Origin: Sepiola atlantica
Taxonomy: Eukaryota > Mollusca > Cephalopoda > Sepiida > Sepiolidae
Length of the DNA: 64,000 nt
Direction of reading: 5' to 3'
Assembly: GCA_963556195.1 (NCBI GenBank)
Contig: OY744519.1
Span: 31,157,408-31,221,407, forward strand
Position numbers and translations under genes: made by a program
Notes under the pieces: model-generated
Databases searched by the model: none
What the model was told of the DNA's origin: nothing
What the model saw: the letters and a program-made list of their open reading frames with translations, nothing else
Shown here: piece after piece, positions 10,860-21,435 of the stretch
Layout: the number at the start of each line of letters is the position of its first letter
Numbering within the stretch: the stretch's first letter is position 1

Positions 10860-12010
10860 TTCCAAATTTTTTTTGTTCGTAAGAGTTAATCCGATAAACC
10901 TATTGTGTTTATATAATAGTGCACAATAACAAGTCGAGCTATATTTCAGTATAAATTTTTATTTATACAAACATTATGTTTTCGCGAGAGCCTTATTCGA
11001 GGACAAACCTCATCTTTTTCAGCTTCATCACTGTTGGACTGGCCTGAAGAGGTCTGGGCTTTAATAAGGTTATAGCATAAACGTTTGCATAAATAAAAAA
11101 AATATAATATATAGTCTCGGAAGTTTCTCAACCATTAAAACTATATTAAAAAAAACAAAAAAAAAAAACAACTTTTATAGTCCCAAGTCTTCCAGTGGAA
11201 AATCACTCATGTAAGTCAATTTATTTTTTACAGTTATTATATTAGTTTATTTCTAACACTATTTTAAGGGATCATCAGTTGTTTACCATGAAAAACTGTT
11301 TCGGGAATATATATATATGAAGAAAAGTGTGGATAAAATGATCCGACGTAATGTAAAATGAACAAAGGAAAGCCAAAAAAAGGTATGATACCCCCCTCTC
11401 TCTTTATGTCAAAATGCTTTTATACATATTCCCACATATTACAGGAAACTTATTAATTAATTAATGAGACACCAATAAAATAATCAAATAAATAGGATTA
11501 AATGAATACAATCATTTTGAATATTTAAACTAATAAATATCATACCCCCTTCTCTCTATGCCAAAACTTTTATTTTCAATCATATTTTGTGTTTCAAAAT
11601 TAGTTTAAAAAATCTCCACGTTTCTACTTTATTATATTTTTTTCGTCCCCCCTCCCCCCCCTTTCACTGTCTTCTTTCTCCTCCCAGTTTAGAATAAACA
11701 GCAGATTCATACTACCCCCCTCCGTCCCCCACATCTACTGCCAGCCAAGCTTGGCTGTGACATATTTTGACCCTAACAAAATTCCTAGCTAAAATAGCCA
11801 TAAACTAATAACCCGAAGCCATCAACCCATGGCCATCTCTACTAGTAGGGATGGCCATGCATCAACCCCATTCATCTCTCGTCCTTTGAAGGAGACAGGC
11901 CACTGCTGATAATGCTATAAGCAAAATCATGTTTTTCATTCTCTGCTTGTTCATGCCAAAGTCTGGACACTTTCTGACAAATCAAAATTAATATTCTGTA
12001 TGATTTCTCT
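10858..12010. other. Unassigned spacer
   Basis: Mostly AT-rich. A GC-richer patch at 10980-11060 holds a weak hammerhead-like pattern on the minus strand. C-rich runs lie at 11640-11740. No gene is seen. Confidence 0.35.
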
Positions 12011-12027
12011 ACATTGCTTTCTTCATC

Positions 12028-12056
12028 CTGAGGAAGTCTTTCAATAAAGACGAAAC
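12028..12056 (+). ncRNA. Hammerhead-ribozyme-like core
   Basis: Reads CTGAGGA, a hairpin with perfect 6-bp stem (GTCTTT, loop CAAT, AAAGAC), then GAAAC. This matches the CUGANGA-stem II-GAAA layout of hammerhead ribozymes, except for one extra A before stem II. Activity is not implied. Confidence 0.4.
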
Positions 12057-12418
12057 GTTGATGAATACATAATGGCAAGATTGATGATGGTCTTACAATT
12101 GTTTCGCAACGTGAAATATGCTACAATTAAACGCAATTACAAGCTGCTCTCCAGAAACCAGAATGAAAGGCATTTATAAAAATAACATATCGTGCATAAA
12201 GTTCATGGAAAAAACAGAAAACAGCCAACATTCACGCGTGACTCCCCCACGGTAATAGGATGACAGAATTCCAATCAAGATGCCATCTTGAATGAATAAG
12301 TCAGACTTTCAGAATTAAAGCTCAAGGAAACTGTTGCGGCGAAGAGATGAAGATACTCATTAATCTAAGGAATTTACAACTATTCCCTATAAAAAAACAC
12401 AAGAAAAGGGACCACAGC

Positions 12419-12460
12419 CTGACGAAGGAGAAAAACACCTGAAACACATGTGTTGCATCT
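12419..12460 (+). ncRNA. Hammerhead-ribozyme-like core with tiny stem III
   Basis: Reads CTGACGA, a stem AGG/CCT around an A-rich loop, then GAAAC followed by the palindrome ACACATGTGT. A tiny palindromic stem III is a known feature of hammerheads in Penelope-like elements. Stem I pairing is weak, so this may be a decayed copy. It ends exactly in the target-site duplication of the adjacent SINE-A. Confidence 0.4.
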
Positions 12461-12764
12461 GTTATTTATCTACCTCCCACAAGGTAAGATGTGACACAAG
12501 GTCGGGAAAGTGGTATTAGATAAGCCGGCGCTCAAGAGGTGAGCACTCTGGCCATTTAAAAATTGCCTGGGCAGCCCCGTCGGCATTCCCCGGTAGAGGC
12601 GCCTCAGACAGTAAGCAATAAACTTACTCCTCCCCAAAGAGGGGAGGCAAAGCCTGGGAGGGTGCACCTCCTAGAACTGCACAGGACCGGCAACCCCCAA
12701 TAGACCGGCGTAAATCCAGACCCGAAGGCCCGGACGATACCAATTTATTAGGCAGGGGTAAAAA
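12461..12764 (-). mobile_element. SINE-A, copy 3 (5'-truncated)
   Basis: Shares the SINE-A body and part of the tail, but its U2-like head is missing; homology stops at about 12753. The 11-bp sequence GTGTTGCATCT lies on both sides (12450-12460 and 12765-12775) and is the target-site duplication. Loss of the 5' head is what LINE-driven reverse transcription produces. Confidence 0.85.
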
Positions 12765-12775
12765 GTGTTGCATCT

Positions 12776-13080
12776 AATACGAAAAATAAAAAGTAAAAAG
12801 TTTTGTGGCTTCCTATTTTTAAATATACACTTTTCTTTTGTTGGATGGATATATATATATATATATATAGATTTAGATTTTTCACTTATAAAGTAGATTA
12901 TGCAGTGAAGACCGGGGTTATGCCAATAAAAACAAGCTCGATGATACTCGATTACAGAGTATAGAGCATTTATATGCAATTTTATGAAGGTTTACCAAAG
13001 CATTCCGTTCAGGAGACTAATGATCACCATGAAAGACTTTTTCTTACAAATATTTATTCAAATTAAATGTTTTTTCCTAC
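12776..13080. other. Unassigned spacer with (AT)n
   Basis: An (AT)n run lies at 12847-12868. No gene is seen. Confidence 0.4.
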
Positions 13081-13083
13081 ACG

Positions 13084-13124
13084 TGTTTCACTACCAAGCA
13101 GGTACCTGTTTGGTAGATCATCAT
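13084..13124 (-). ncRNA. Hammerhead-ribozyme-like core (one core base changed)
   Basis: On the minus strand: ATGATGA (C3 replaced by A), a hairpin with a 7-bp perfect stem CTACCAA/TTGGTAG, then GAAAC and the palindrome ACACGTGT. Same layout as the motif at 12419. Confidence 0.4.
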
Positions 13125-13480
13125 GAGTAGAGTGTTGCAAGTCATGTGACGATTTATGCAACCAGGTCACGGACTGCTTAGCCACCAGGATCCTGTCCTA
13201 AGACATCGCGGGTCTCCACCCACAGCCTACAGGGGGCCCCATTTTCGGGGGGAGGGGGAGGGGTTACCCCTCTACATGGGGTTAAAGTCGGCAAATTCGT
13301 GGCCCCGTCGACAGGGTGGAAAAAGGAAAGACTGGTGTTGTTTTGGAACATTCCTTCTCCTAAACTAGTTGTACAACCAATGTTTAGGAGACTAGTCTAC
13401 CCTACTATTTAACTCATAGATAGGAGGATATATAGATTCATACCTTTTCCAAGAGTATTAGTGAAAATAATACAGTAACC
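13125..13480. other. GC-rich unassigned segment
   Basis: A 70-codon frame at 13156-13368 has no recognised homology. The patch is GC-rich and may belong to the same mobile element as the hammerhead-like motif. Confidence 0.3.
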
Positions 13481-13487
13481 TAGACAG

Positions 13488-13556
13488 AACTTGAACTCTG
13501 CATGCAAGGCCCAGTCGGTACTTGTAACCACTACACCACATCACTTCCTATAATAA
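13488..13556 (-). mobile_element. tRNA-derived SINE head
   Basis: On the minus strand a polymerase III A-box-like TGGTGTAGTGGTTACAAG is followed about 30 bp later by a B-box-like GAGTTCAAGTTCTG. The pair indicates a tRNA-derived SINE, not an intact tRNA gene: no full cloverleaf can be drawn. Confidence 0.6.
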
Positions 13557-13667
13557 GGGCACGGCATATCATGTGACATAAAAATTTACCAAATGCCTTA
13601 AAATTTGGGCCTGGCCTATGATTATTTCATGGATAAAACTCATCTTTCAATCTAGAATACTGAAAAT

Positions 13668-13800
13668 TCGGTTTAACATCTGTTTTACGTGCTGGCATGT
13701 GTTGGACCGCTTTTAGAGATTGACTTCCAAACTAACCTATCTCTGCCAGGTCTTTATTTATTCCTCTTAAGTCCATTCTTATTACTTTCTGTAACTTTCT
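13668..13800 (-). pseudogene. LINE family 1, 3' end fragment
   Basis: Reverse complement matches 2620-2735: 'ggacttaagaggaataaa', then 'gaggtta'-like and 'tagtttggaagtc' blocks. Abuts SINE-B on the right. Confidence 0.65.
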
Positions 13801-13825
13801 ATTAAAAAGATAATTTCCAAGGTGT

Positions 13826-14030
13826 CCTTGGCCTTTTGACTGGTAGCAAAGTGTAGTATCTGTTCTGATGCTACACTATCACTGAAGGAGAAATCCTTCT
13901 GGACAAAGGCAATTTACATTTTTGTTCTAATCCAGAGTACCTCTTTTCACAGAGCTGAATTTTGCCCATACCAAAAACTGGCCATGTTTTAACTCTGCCC
14001 TTGTGGGGAGGCAAGTAAATAGAAACGACT
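13826..14030 (+). mobile_element. SINE-B, U2-headed, most complete copy
   Basis: The head CCTTGGCCTTTTGACTGG, then AGCAAAGTGTAGTATCTG, matches U2 snRNA with a few changes. It is followed by a body distinct from SINE-A and the tail TAACTCTGCCCTTGTGGGG and AGGCAAGTAAA. The tail resembles the SINE-A tail around CCTTGTG and TAACTC, which suggests a shared 3' module. Confidence 0.75.
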
Positions 14031-14385
14031 ACTACATCATATGTTTTTTTTTATCAAAACGTCCACGTTTCAACCTAAACATCCACAAAAGAAATAATCA
14101 GCATGTTTTCTAAAACAATATTCACGTTCAAAAGGAAATAAATTTTCTTTTCAATTATAATGTCAATAAATACAAAAAATAAATCGAATATTTGCGATTT
14201 TGGCTTTGACCATTTCAAGAGTGAAAGTATAAAAAAATGCTAACTTTTATCCAAAAAGAAAGAAACCTGTCAAGTTTGAAATGCCATTAAAAGTTCCCAC
14301 AATGCACTGCGACTAAACAACTTGAATCCCTTGTAGTAAACATCCTAAAAGACTTCATGAACAAGATATTTATAGTTACACACTA

Positions 14386-14530
14386 TTTAACTGGCTTTGC
14401 AAACTCACTTTGTCCTGATTCAAACAATCTGACCAGAGCTGAATGGGGGACCCAACATGTCACATTTTTTCTAATAGCTCAAGTTAGATTGTTTGAATCA
14501 GGAAAAAGCGAATTTGCAAAGCCAGTTAAA
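14386..14530. mobile_element. MITE with 46-bp terminal inverted repeats
   Basis: The left end TTTAACTGGCTTTGCAAA and its inverse on the right form arms of about 46 bp with about four mismatches. TA dinucleotides flank both ends (14384-14385 and 14531-14532), as in Tc1/mariner insertions. The interior is short and non-coding. Confidence 0.75.
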
Positions 14531-14709
14531 TATTTTAAAAAAAACGAAATAAAAAATTAGTCATTTTCTGCTCGCTATGTTCTTTCCTCCTTCCCCCCCC
14601 CCCTTCTCAACTATTGTTTAAATAGTTTTACTATCGCAGTGTTATTTCCTTTTGTTTATAATGAACTATACCAATTTTTTAAATTCTTTCTTTTCTTTAT
14701 TACCTTTGA

Positions 14710-15010
14710 TTGTTAGTAATCAGAGAGAGAGAGTAACGGAAGCAAGAGTGATGAAAACTATATAAACTAAGAGCGGAGGTCAAACAACATACAATTAGAG
14801 AGAGAAAGTGACGGATAAAAACTTAAGAGATGCTTTACTTGTTGAGTTAATACCAAATTACAGCTAATTAGAACAATTAAAATGGATTTTTTTCAAAACA
14901 TAACTCAATCCCAAAACTAAGTAATATGTTAGCATATATTTTGTGTGATCAAAATATATAGGAAAAACGTTGATTAACTCAGCTTTAGTATAATAATGAA
15001 TCGGGAACCT
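14710..15010 (+). repeat. Rep-E interspersed repeat, copy 1
   Basis: Shares blocks with 31410-31655 and, inverted, with 17995-18365 and 52495-52810: 'agctaattagaacaattaaa', 'cataactcaatccca', 'aacgttgatt' and 'tttagtataataat'. Unclassified; no coding capacity is seen. Confidence 0.65.
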
Positions 15011-15117
15011 ATACAGAATTTTGAACTGAACCCATTATTTAATTCATGGGGGGGGGGGGGGGGTAGATTGTTCTTGTTCCGTCAGCCACGACCAGGCAAA
15101 AGTGTTAATCATTATGT

Positions 15118-15226
15118 TATTCTTGGTTATTATCACCTGTAGTAAGGATTGAACCTTCACCCTCCAGAAGATGGTCACTTAGAACTGATTATTAACGCAT
15201 TTAACCATTATGCCACCGGTCTATAG
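15118..15226 (-). mobile_element. tRNA-derived SINE head
   Basis: Minus strand: A-box-like TGGCATAATGGTTAAATG and B-box GGTTCAATCC, spaced as in a tRNA promoter. A (G)n run at 15049-15063 lies just outside. Confidence 0.7.
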
Positions 15227-15287
15227 GGATAATTCTAGTATGAATTTTGAGAGCTTTAAACCGAATTGGATTTAGATGTCTAGCATT

Positions 15288-15313
15288 ATTACTCTCTCTC
15301 TCTCTCTCTCTCC

Positions 15314-15363
<50 letters not shown>

Positions 15364-15365
15364 GT
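15288..15365. repeat. Compound (CT)n(TA)n(TGTA)n microsatellite
   Basis: CT repeats pass into TA and then TGTA repeats. Confidence 0.9.
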
Positions 15366-15519
15366 ATTACACATACATAGATATTGATTTTATTTGTATA
15401 AATAAAATCTACTTTTCTCAAAGATAGAAACATTACTTTAAAAATAATCTCAAAGAAACCATTTTATCAATATTCGTTATTTTTTTTTTTACTTCTAATT
15501 GTTTATTTTAAGGAAAATG

Positions 15520-15549
15520 TCTGTTGTTGTTGTTGTTGTTGTTGTTGTA
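15520..15549. repeat. (TTG)n microsatellite
   Basis: About nine TTG units. Confidence 0.85.
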
Positions 15550-16090
15550 AAGTGTATATATTCTCTCTTAGTTTATAACAGAACAGCATTGCTTTTTCAA
15601 ATAACTTCTCTCTCAAACTACTGAAATGTATTTGTATGAATAAAATCTACTTCCCACAAAATTATAAGTATTTTTTTTTTTTTTAACATTTTGCTAGTAT
15701 TTTTTCTCGGAAAAGAAAAAAATATAAATTTAAAAAGAAATAAGCAAAGAAAATTTTTTTTTTTTTTTTTTGTAACTATGAAAAAAAATCGGAGTTACGT
15801 CCCTTTAAATCACGACTTTCTGAGTTGATTTTTTTTTTTTAAATAAATCTATTTTGGTAGAAATGTAAAAAATAGATTTAAAATATTTTAAATTAAAAAA
15901 ATTGCCGTATTTTTCAATAGATTGTATACGACATATACCAAATATAAAAACTAAGAAGAAATCATTCTAAATTAAAGTACATTTATAAAACTCAGAAAAT
16001 AAATGTTCATATTAGTTTGAATTAAGTAAATAGTTTCCATTCTTAAAGGTATGGAAAAATTATAAAATATAAAATAATGATAAAATAAAC
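15550..16090. other. AT-rich spacer
   Basis: Many poly-A/poly-T runs. No gene seen. Confidence 0.4.
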
Positions 16091-16095
16091 CAGCA

Positions 16096-16573
16096 GGGGC
16101 CGTGGAAATTCCACATTTGTATCTTTCATATGTTGTATATTGTGGCTGTGCTTAAAATAGTTCCATTCTGTGGATGTCCGGTGCAAACGTAGACCCCACG
16201 ATATTGTTGTACCACCTTTGTTAAAACTGAAGCATACTTATCGAGGTACTCTAGTTAATGTAGTTTCAGAATATATCTGGTTCAAAACCCTTGTAGAAGA
16301 TGGTGACATCTTTCCATTCTATAGACATCTAGCACAGACCCCAAAATATTTTTGTACCATCTTTCAAGAGAACAGATACAACACTTTGATCCTAGCGTGA
16401 AGCCCCAAAAAAGTGTATTTTAGTTTGAGTTACATGTTCGACACAATAGCGACATAAGATGAAATTTTAAAAATTACTTTTCATGTATTGAGCGATCACA
16501 TCTTAAAACAAAATGGGTGGAGAGAGATAACGTACGTATGAACATGAAATTACCGTAGCGTATTATTATATAG
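16096..16573 (-). mobile_element. HelC: Helitron-like family containing a U2-like segment, copy 1
   Basis: On the minus strand it starts TCTATATAATAATACGCTA after an A and ends CCCCTGCTGG before a T, close to the TC...CTRR ends and A/T target of Helitrons. At 16369-16410 a diverged U2-like segment reads, minus strand, 'aggatcaaagtgttgtatct'. Copy 33837-34337 is homologous over its whole length. Confidence 0.6.
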
Positions 16574-16711
16574 ATATTTGTAAAAACTTTCAATAAGAAA
16601 AGTTTAGTTTTTATTCTTAAACAAAGTGTGTTAAAAAAAATATTTACAAAAAGCAAAAAACACTATAAAAACAAGTGCAAAAAATTCTAAAGATAAACAT
16701 TATAATCATAG

Positions 16712-16825
16712 CTTGGGGGGGGGGGTCTACTGTAGCAAAACGTGGCAAAATACCCCCCCCCCGCCCGAGGGTGCACTCAGAAATAAAAATAGCTGAGAAT
16801 GGACCCATCGCCCCCCCCCCCCCCG
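16712..16825. repeat. G- and C-homopolymer-rich patch
   Basis: G runs at about 16715-16725 and C runs near 16753 and 16810. Assembly across these is likely uncertain. Confidence 0.6.
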
Positions 16826-16839
16826 CTAGTAGCGCTCTA

Positions 16840-16925
16840 GGCGACAAACTAAACACTCTTTCCACAAGCAAGGAGGTAATGCCTGGGAAGGTGCAACTTG
16901 TAGGACCATACCCCATTTCAAAAAC
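16840..16925 (-). mobile_element. Diverged SINE-A-like fragment
   Basis: The 'ggtaatgcctgggaaggtgc' block resembles the SINE-A body 'ggcaaagcctgggagggtgc'. It directly precedes copy 4. Confidence 0.35.
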
Positions 16926-16954
16926 GAGTTCTAGCACTTGAGCAAGCTTTCACC

Positions 16955-17333
16955 GAGTATTATTTACTCCTCTCCAGGAGTTAGGCACAAGGCCAGTTTT
17001 ATCCTACTCCCACAAGTAAGATGTGACCCAAGGTCGGGTCGGAAAGTGGGGGTTAAAAAGACAGCGCCCGAGAGGTGAGCACTCTGACCATCAAAAATTG
17101 CCTGGGCAGCCCCGTCGGCATTCCCCGGTAGGGGCGCCTCAGGCAGTAAGCAATGAACTTACTCCTCCCCAAAGAGGGAAGGCGAAGCCTGGGAGGGTGG
17201 ATCTCCTAGAACTGCACAGGACAGACCCATAGACCAGCGTAAATCAAGCCCCGAAGGCCAAGACAATATCAGTCCATGGGGTGTAGTATCCATCGGAACA
17301 GATACTACACTTTGATCTCGACCAAAAGGCCGA
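16955..17333 (-). mobile_element. SINE-A, copy 4 (full length)
   Basis: Full-length, with the U2-like head at 17293-17333: minus strand CGGCCTTTTGGTCGAGATC, then AAAGTGTAGTATCTGTTC. This copy keeps the CGGCCTTTTGG of U2 itself. A possible short duplication 'ccgagt' flanks it. Confidence 0.87.
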
Positions 17334-17459
17334 GTGTAAGAATGTGCCAAGGTAGTCAGTAGCTGAAATGCTCAACTCCGACTTTTAAACTAAGGCCGAA
17401 GAAACATTTTAACACTCGATCTCTATTTATATAAAGTTAGGTATGTGTATATGTTTATT

Positions 17460-17951
17460 TGTATTAAAGGATTCACTCCTAAACGAATTAACTGATCATT
17501 ATGCATTTTGAAACACAGCTGCAAGGTGTAAAAGGTGGTAATGTGAGCTACATTTAGTTTAATTTAGTTTTATGCAAAGGGTGTAAAAATGGGGTGAAAG
17601 CCCGTTGTGAAAATTTAGATACATCCGATTTTTGTTAAATTTAACTATTATTGTATTAGACATAAATTCATAAATATTACCCAAATTACAGTTTCTTTGG
17701 GGCATTTTAAAGGATTTATAAAGAGCATAATATGAGCACAAACTCCGATTTGAAAATTCAAATAATTTGATCCACAATTAAGCAAGATTTCCTGAATTTC
17801 AATTTCTTAAAAATAACAATGGATTTTGATCAAAATTGGAATAAGGATTCTGTTTAGTATCATTATATCTTGATTTTAATCTTTGTAAGGGAACATAAAA
17901 ACTGTTCTGTTTGGGGAATTAATTGTACACGAATTGGGACGGGTATTCTTC
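17460..17951 (-). mobile_element. HelF, copy 2
   Basis: Homologous to 1030-1437 and 32732-33156; runs into (AT)n on the right. Blocks 'tggattttgatcaaaattgg' and 'ttagtatcattatatcttga' are nearly identical. The left limit is uncertain. Confidence 0.6.
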
Positions 17952-17954
17952 TAG

Positions 17955-17956
<2 letters not shown>

Positions 17957-17991
<35 letters not shown>
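17957..17991. repeat. (AT)n microsatellite
   Basis: Separates HelF copy 2 from Rep-E copy 2. Confidence 0.9.
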
Positions 17992-17994
<3 letters not shown>

Positions 17995-17995
<1 letters not shown>

Positions 17996-18365
17996 TTTAT
18001 TATTATACTAAATGTGAGTTAATCAACATTTGTTTCTCTAAATCTTTTTCCCCTAAAGACTTTAACACAAAATACACGCTAAAATATATTTTAGTTCTGG
18101 GATTGAGGTATGTTTTAAAAGAAATCTGTTAATTGTTATAATTAGTCGTATTTTATAATTAACTGAACATGTCACCCATCTCTCTCTTAACTATCCGTAT
18201 TTCTCTTATCATTTCCTGCTCTATGTTGATTTGGCCACTCTAATATTTTCGATGTTAAGAGAAAAAGTGACTCTTTCTCTTTCCAGTTGACTTACATAGT
18301 GTGTTCATACACACCGTAAACACGTATGTAAAGTAGATGGCAAAATAATAGTTAACTTTACTTCC
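17995..18365 (-). repeat. Rep-E, copy 2 (inverted)
   Basis: Opposite orientation to copy 1. Shares 'tatactaaatgtgagttaat', 'agttctgggattgag' and 'cataca'-rich end blocks with 52495-52810, including 'tacatagtgtgt'. Confidence 0.65.
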
Positions 18366-19385
18366 ATATTATTCATAATATAGAAGTAAATGGGAATGAT
18401 GAAGGGACTGTTTAGGCATTTTTTGTAGGCCAGAGTGAGCTGGCTTCTCAAAACCACACACGACTTAGTGTTTAACGTCCTTGCAAGGAGGTAAATAATA
18501 TGTATTTAAATGTATCTATATACACACACACATACATAAATAGACACACATATACATACCTACCTACCTATACCTACACGTACATATACGTATATTAGTT
18601 TGAATTACCTACTAGACACCATCCTCGAGTGTCTTCGGTCTCTCTGTATAAGAGTTTGTCAGGACAACCTGACATGAGGATACTTCACCATACAAGTAAA
18701 TCATGACCAAATATTCAAAATAACATAGTATTCCAAGTCCAAATAAGATCCTCTCGACACGGCTATATACTGGCTCATACGAGGAACGGTGCACATTCTC
18801 CAAGTAATGTTACTTCAAGTAACACCACTAAGCTGGATACTCCACCAGACCAGATGAATCCTTGTCCCGGAATCCGGTAAGACCAAGAGAAAGATATACT
18901 ATAACATAATCAACTGGTCAATTGGGAGAGGAAAATTAATGTTCTTAACTTCTTTACTGACTCAACGTTCGAGAGATAAAAGAGAACTTGAATAGAATAT
19001 CTGATATAAAGATTATGAGAACTTCGACTGAAGTAAAATGAAACAAAAAACATAGTCATAAAATCAACCAAATGTGTTTTCAGCTCATTGATATAAAATA
19101 TGAAAGCTTTTAGGTAATTGATACGAAATAATAAGTTCATCCTTCTTTAATTGAAAGCAAAGAAAATTTTGGCAACAAATAACTGACGGCAAAGTAGTTA
19201 ATTCACCGATGCCCCCCCCCCACCTTCACAACCAAAAAAGCACCAAAGAAACTCAAAATGAAATTTTAAAACGAATCAAGAACAGAATGGCTTCAAATGC
19301 GACACACCAGTGTGTGCCACATAACGTAATGAAGTGATCCATGAAATACTAAGATTATAGTTTTAAAAATTTAACGGACAAACTG
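18366..19385. other. Unassigned spacer
   Basis: Short CA and CTAC repeats at 18520-18575; the rest is not recognised. No gene called. Confidence 0.35.
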
Positions 19386-19390
19386 AAATC

Positions 19391-19570
19391 TATATATCAA
19401 AAGAAGAATGTATGTATGTATGTATTGTACACAGGAAACTCTGATGTAAAACTTGCAGCCAGTGATTACAAGTCATCTTGCCTGGCATATCACCGGATTA
19501 TAATCATGGAGGCTCAGAGAGTGGTACTCGTGTTGTACAAGACTTTGTTATTATAATTAGGTATCTGAAA
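19391..19570 (+). mobile_element. Helitron-type 5' end and fragment
   Basis: Starts TCTATATATCAAAAGAAG after an A, a common form of invertebrate Helitron/Helentron 5' ends, then short (TGTA)n. The block 'cggattataatcatggaggc' matches the HelG interior near 8440. Confidence 0.35.
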
Positions 19571-20255
19571 TGAAAATCGTATTTTCATTATATCTAAAAA
19601 CTTTTATTTTGAGCACATGGATCTTTGCAAAGCATAAACAATGATACCAAAATTATTTTGGCAGCACAATTAGCCAACTAATTATGATGATTCAAAGTTT
19701 GTTGGAAATTAGAAAATTAAAAGCCAAATTTCACAATCTATAACTAAAAATGCAAGCTTTGAACAAGTGAAAAATCCTTACAAAATGTCATATTGCGGTA
19801 AATGAAAATTAATCATGATGAACGTAACAAGCTAGCCTAACGATTAGGCAAAATCCCATTATCTCTCAAAAAGTGCAACTTTCACTGTTCATAGGAGATT
19901 CATTTCAACAGCTAACACATTGAATCTTCATAATATGATTTATAGCACAGACGAGATAAAGCTAGATTTTCTTTTTAATAATAAATCAACAAAAAATAAC
20001 CCTCAGATTTGAACAATGAAAAAACAGATAGTAACAAAATTTGATAATAGGGCAAAAATTTCATTCACTAAAGTTTTCAACTTGGATTTGTTTTTGTGAA
20101 AGACAACTTCAAACACGATATTGACGAGTGGCCCTTTTTCTTTAAGATGAACGGTCCGGTTTTAATATGCAGAGAGAAATCTAATATTGCGCATTAAGTT
20201 GAAAAACACTGACATTAAATTTTTTTTGTGCAATTAAAAAATAAATTGTTCGTCA
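19571..20255. other. AT-rich spacer
   Basis: A single A-box-like 'tagcctaacgattagg' near 19833 has no convincing B box. No gene seen. Confidence 0.35.
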
Positions 20256-20259
20256 TTAA

Positions 20260-20460
20260 AAGAATGGAGAGTTCTTGTCTTAGATGCAGAACAGTTGAGG
20301 TAGCAGGTTCAGAACACATAAGAGGAAGTGATAAGAATGAACTTGAAAGAAAGAGGGATAAATAAAGACGTCGTTAGAGATAGGATAGTTTGAAAGTCTA
20401 AAAGCCGGCCAACACGTAAAATGAATGTTAAACCAAAGATGATGATGAAAAACATTCACA
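20260..20460 (+). pseudogene. LINE family 1, 3' end fragment
   Basis: Matches 2560-2763: 'cagaacagttgaggtagcag', 'gaggaagtgataag', 'gaaagagggataa' and a short (GAT)n tail near 20438. Confidence 0.7.
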
Positions 20461-20596
20461 TTAAAAAAGAAATCACCCGTCACTGAAAATAGTCACCTAA
20501 CATGAAGTAACCTGGAAAAAAAAATATTAATGACACAAGAGAAAGAATTGTACATTTATAAAGAGAAAAGATTAAAATTTTGTCTACATCTAAATT

Positions 20597-20852
20597 CTCT
20601 CAATATAACAAAGGTCAATAAACAAAGTTGAAATCGAGATGGATTTTCCAACATGGGCATTTCTCAACGGGGGAGGGGGGAAGGTTGGTCAAAAAGCGCT
20701 CCCTTCCAAATCAAGCAAATGACAAAAACTAAGATGTAAAGCTCTAGCAGAATCAATCTTGGCTTAAAAAAAAATCGGCTTTTCTGAATTCAAAGAAAAA
20801 GAGGAATTCCGCCTTTTCTGATTTACAAAAAAGCGGAGGTCTCACATCTCTG
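20597..20852 (+). mobile_element. TIR-K, copy 2 (short)
   Basis: Ends CTCACATCTCTG like other members and contains 'gttgaaatcgagatgg'. The flanks share ATATAAC (left end near 20596 and right 20853-20859), a likely target duplication. Confidence 0.55.
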
Positions 20853-20859
20853 ATATAAC

Positions 20860-21430
20860 CTAAGTTGAAATTGAAGGGAATTTCACTATATTTACCCATT
20901 TTCGTATACTAAAAGGTCGGTTTGTAATACCTACTATTATTTTATGATTTATAGATGTCTCTGCAATCTCATTTTTCATGCAAACATCGTACAAATCCGA
21001 TGGCAATGGAGTAGCGAAGTGTGCAGATATAGGTTATAACTTGTCGGAGGCACACAGTCACAGGTCTGCATATAGGCAGCAGGAATTGAAACTATATATG
21101 TCTGCTACCTGTGTGAGCTACAAGCCATGCAGATCTGCAGCTGGTTTAAAAAGCCGGCTACTATAGGCTGAGAAAAGGATGAGATGGAAACCATGTGTGG
21201 TACATGCAATAAATCATCACGTATAGGCATAAAAAAAAGGCAACTAAATTAAATTATCTTCGAAAAAAGTTCTGTTGAACATTGATCAGAAAAGGATAGG
21301 AGAGAGGAATCAGCATCAGTTTTCCAGTGATCACACATTTCAAATCAAATATGTAAAATATTTTTTTTACTGATTGAATTGCAATTGAAGGAGAATATAT
21401 TTCTCCGATAGCAAAAAAAACAAAAAACTA
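20860..21430. other. Unassigned spacer
   Basis: No gene recognised; a 62-codon frame at 20978-21166 has no known match. Confidence 0.35.
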
Positions 21431-21435
21431 AAGAT

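Noticed and set aside
19833..19900. tRNA-SINE on the plus strand
   Set aside because: Only an A-box-like sequence; no B box at the right distance.
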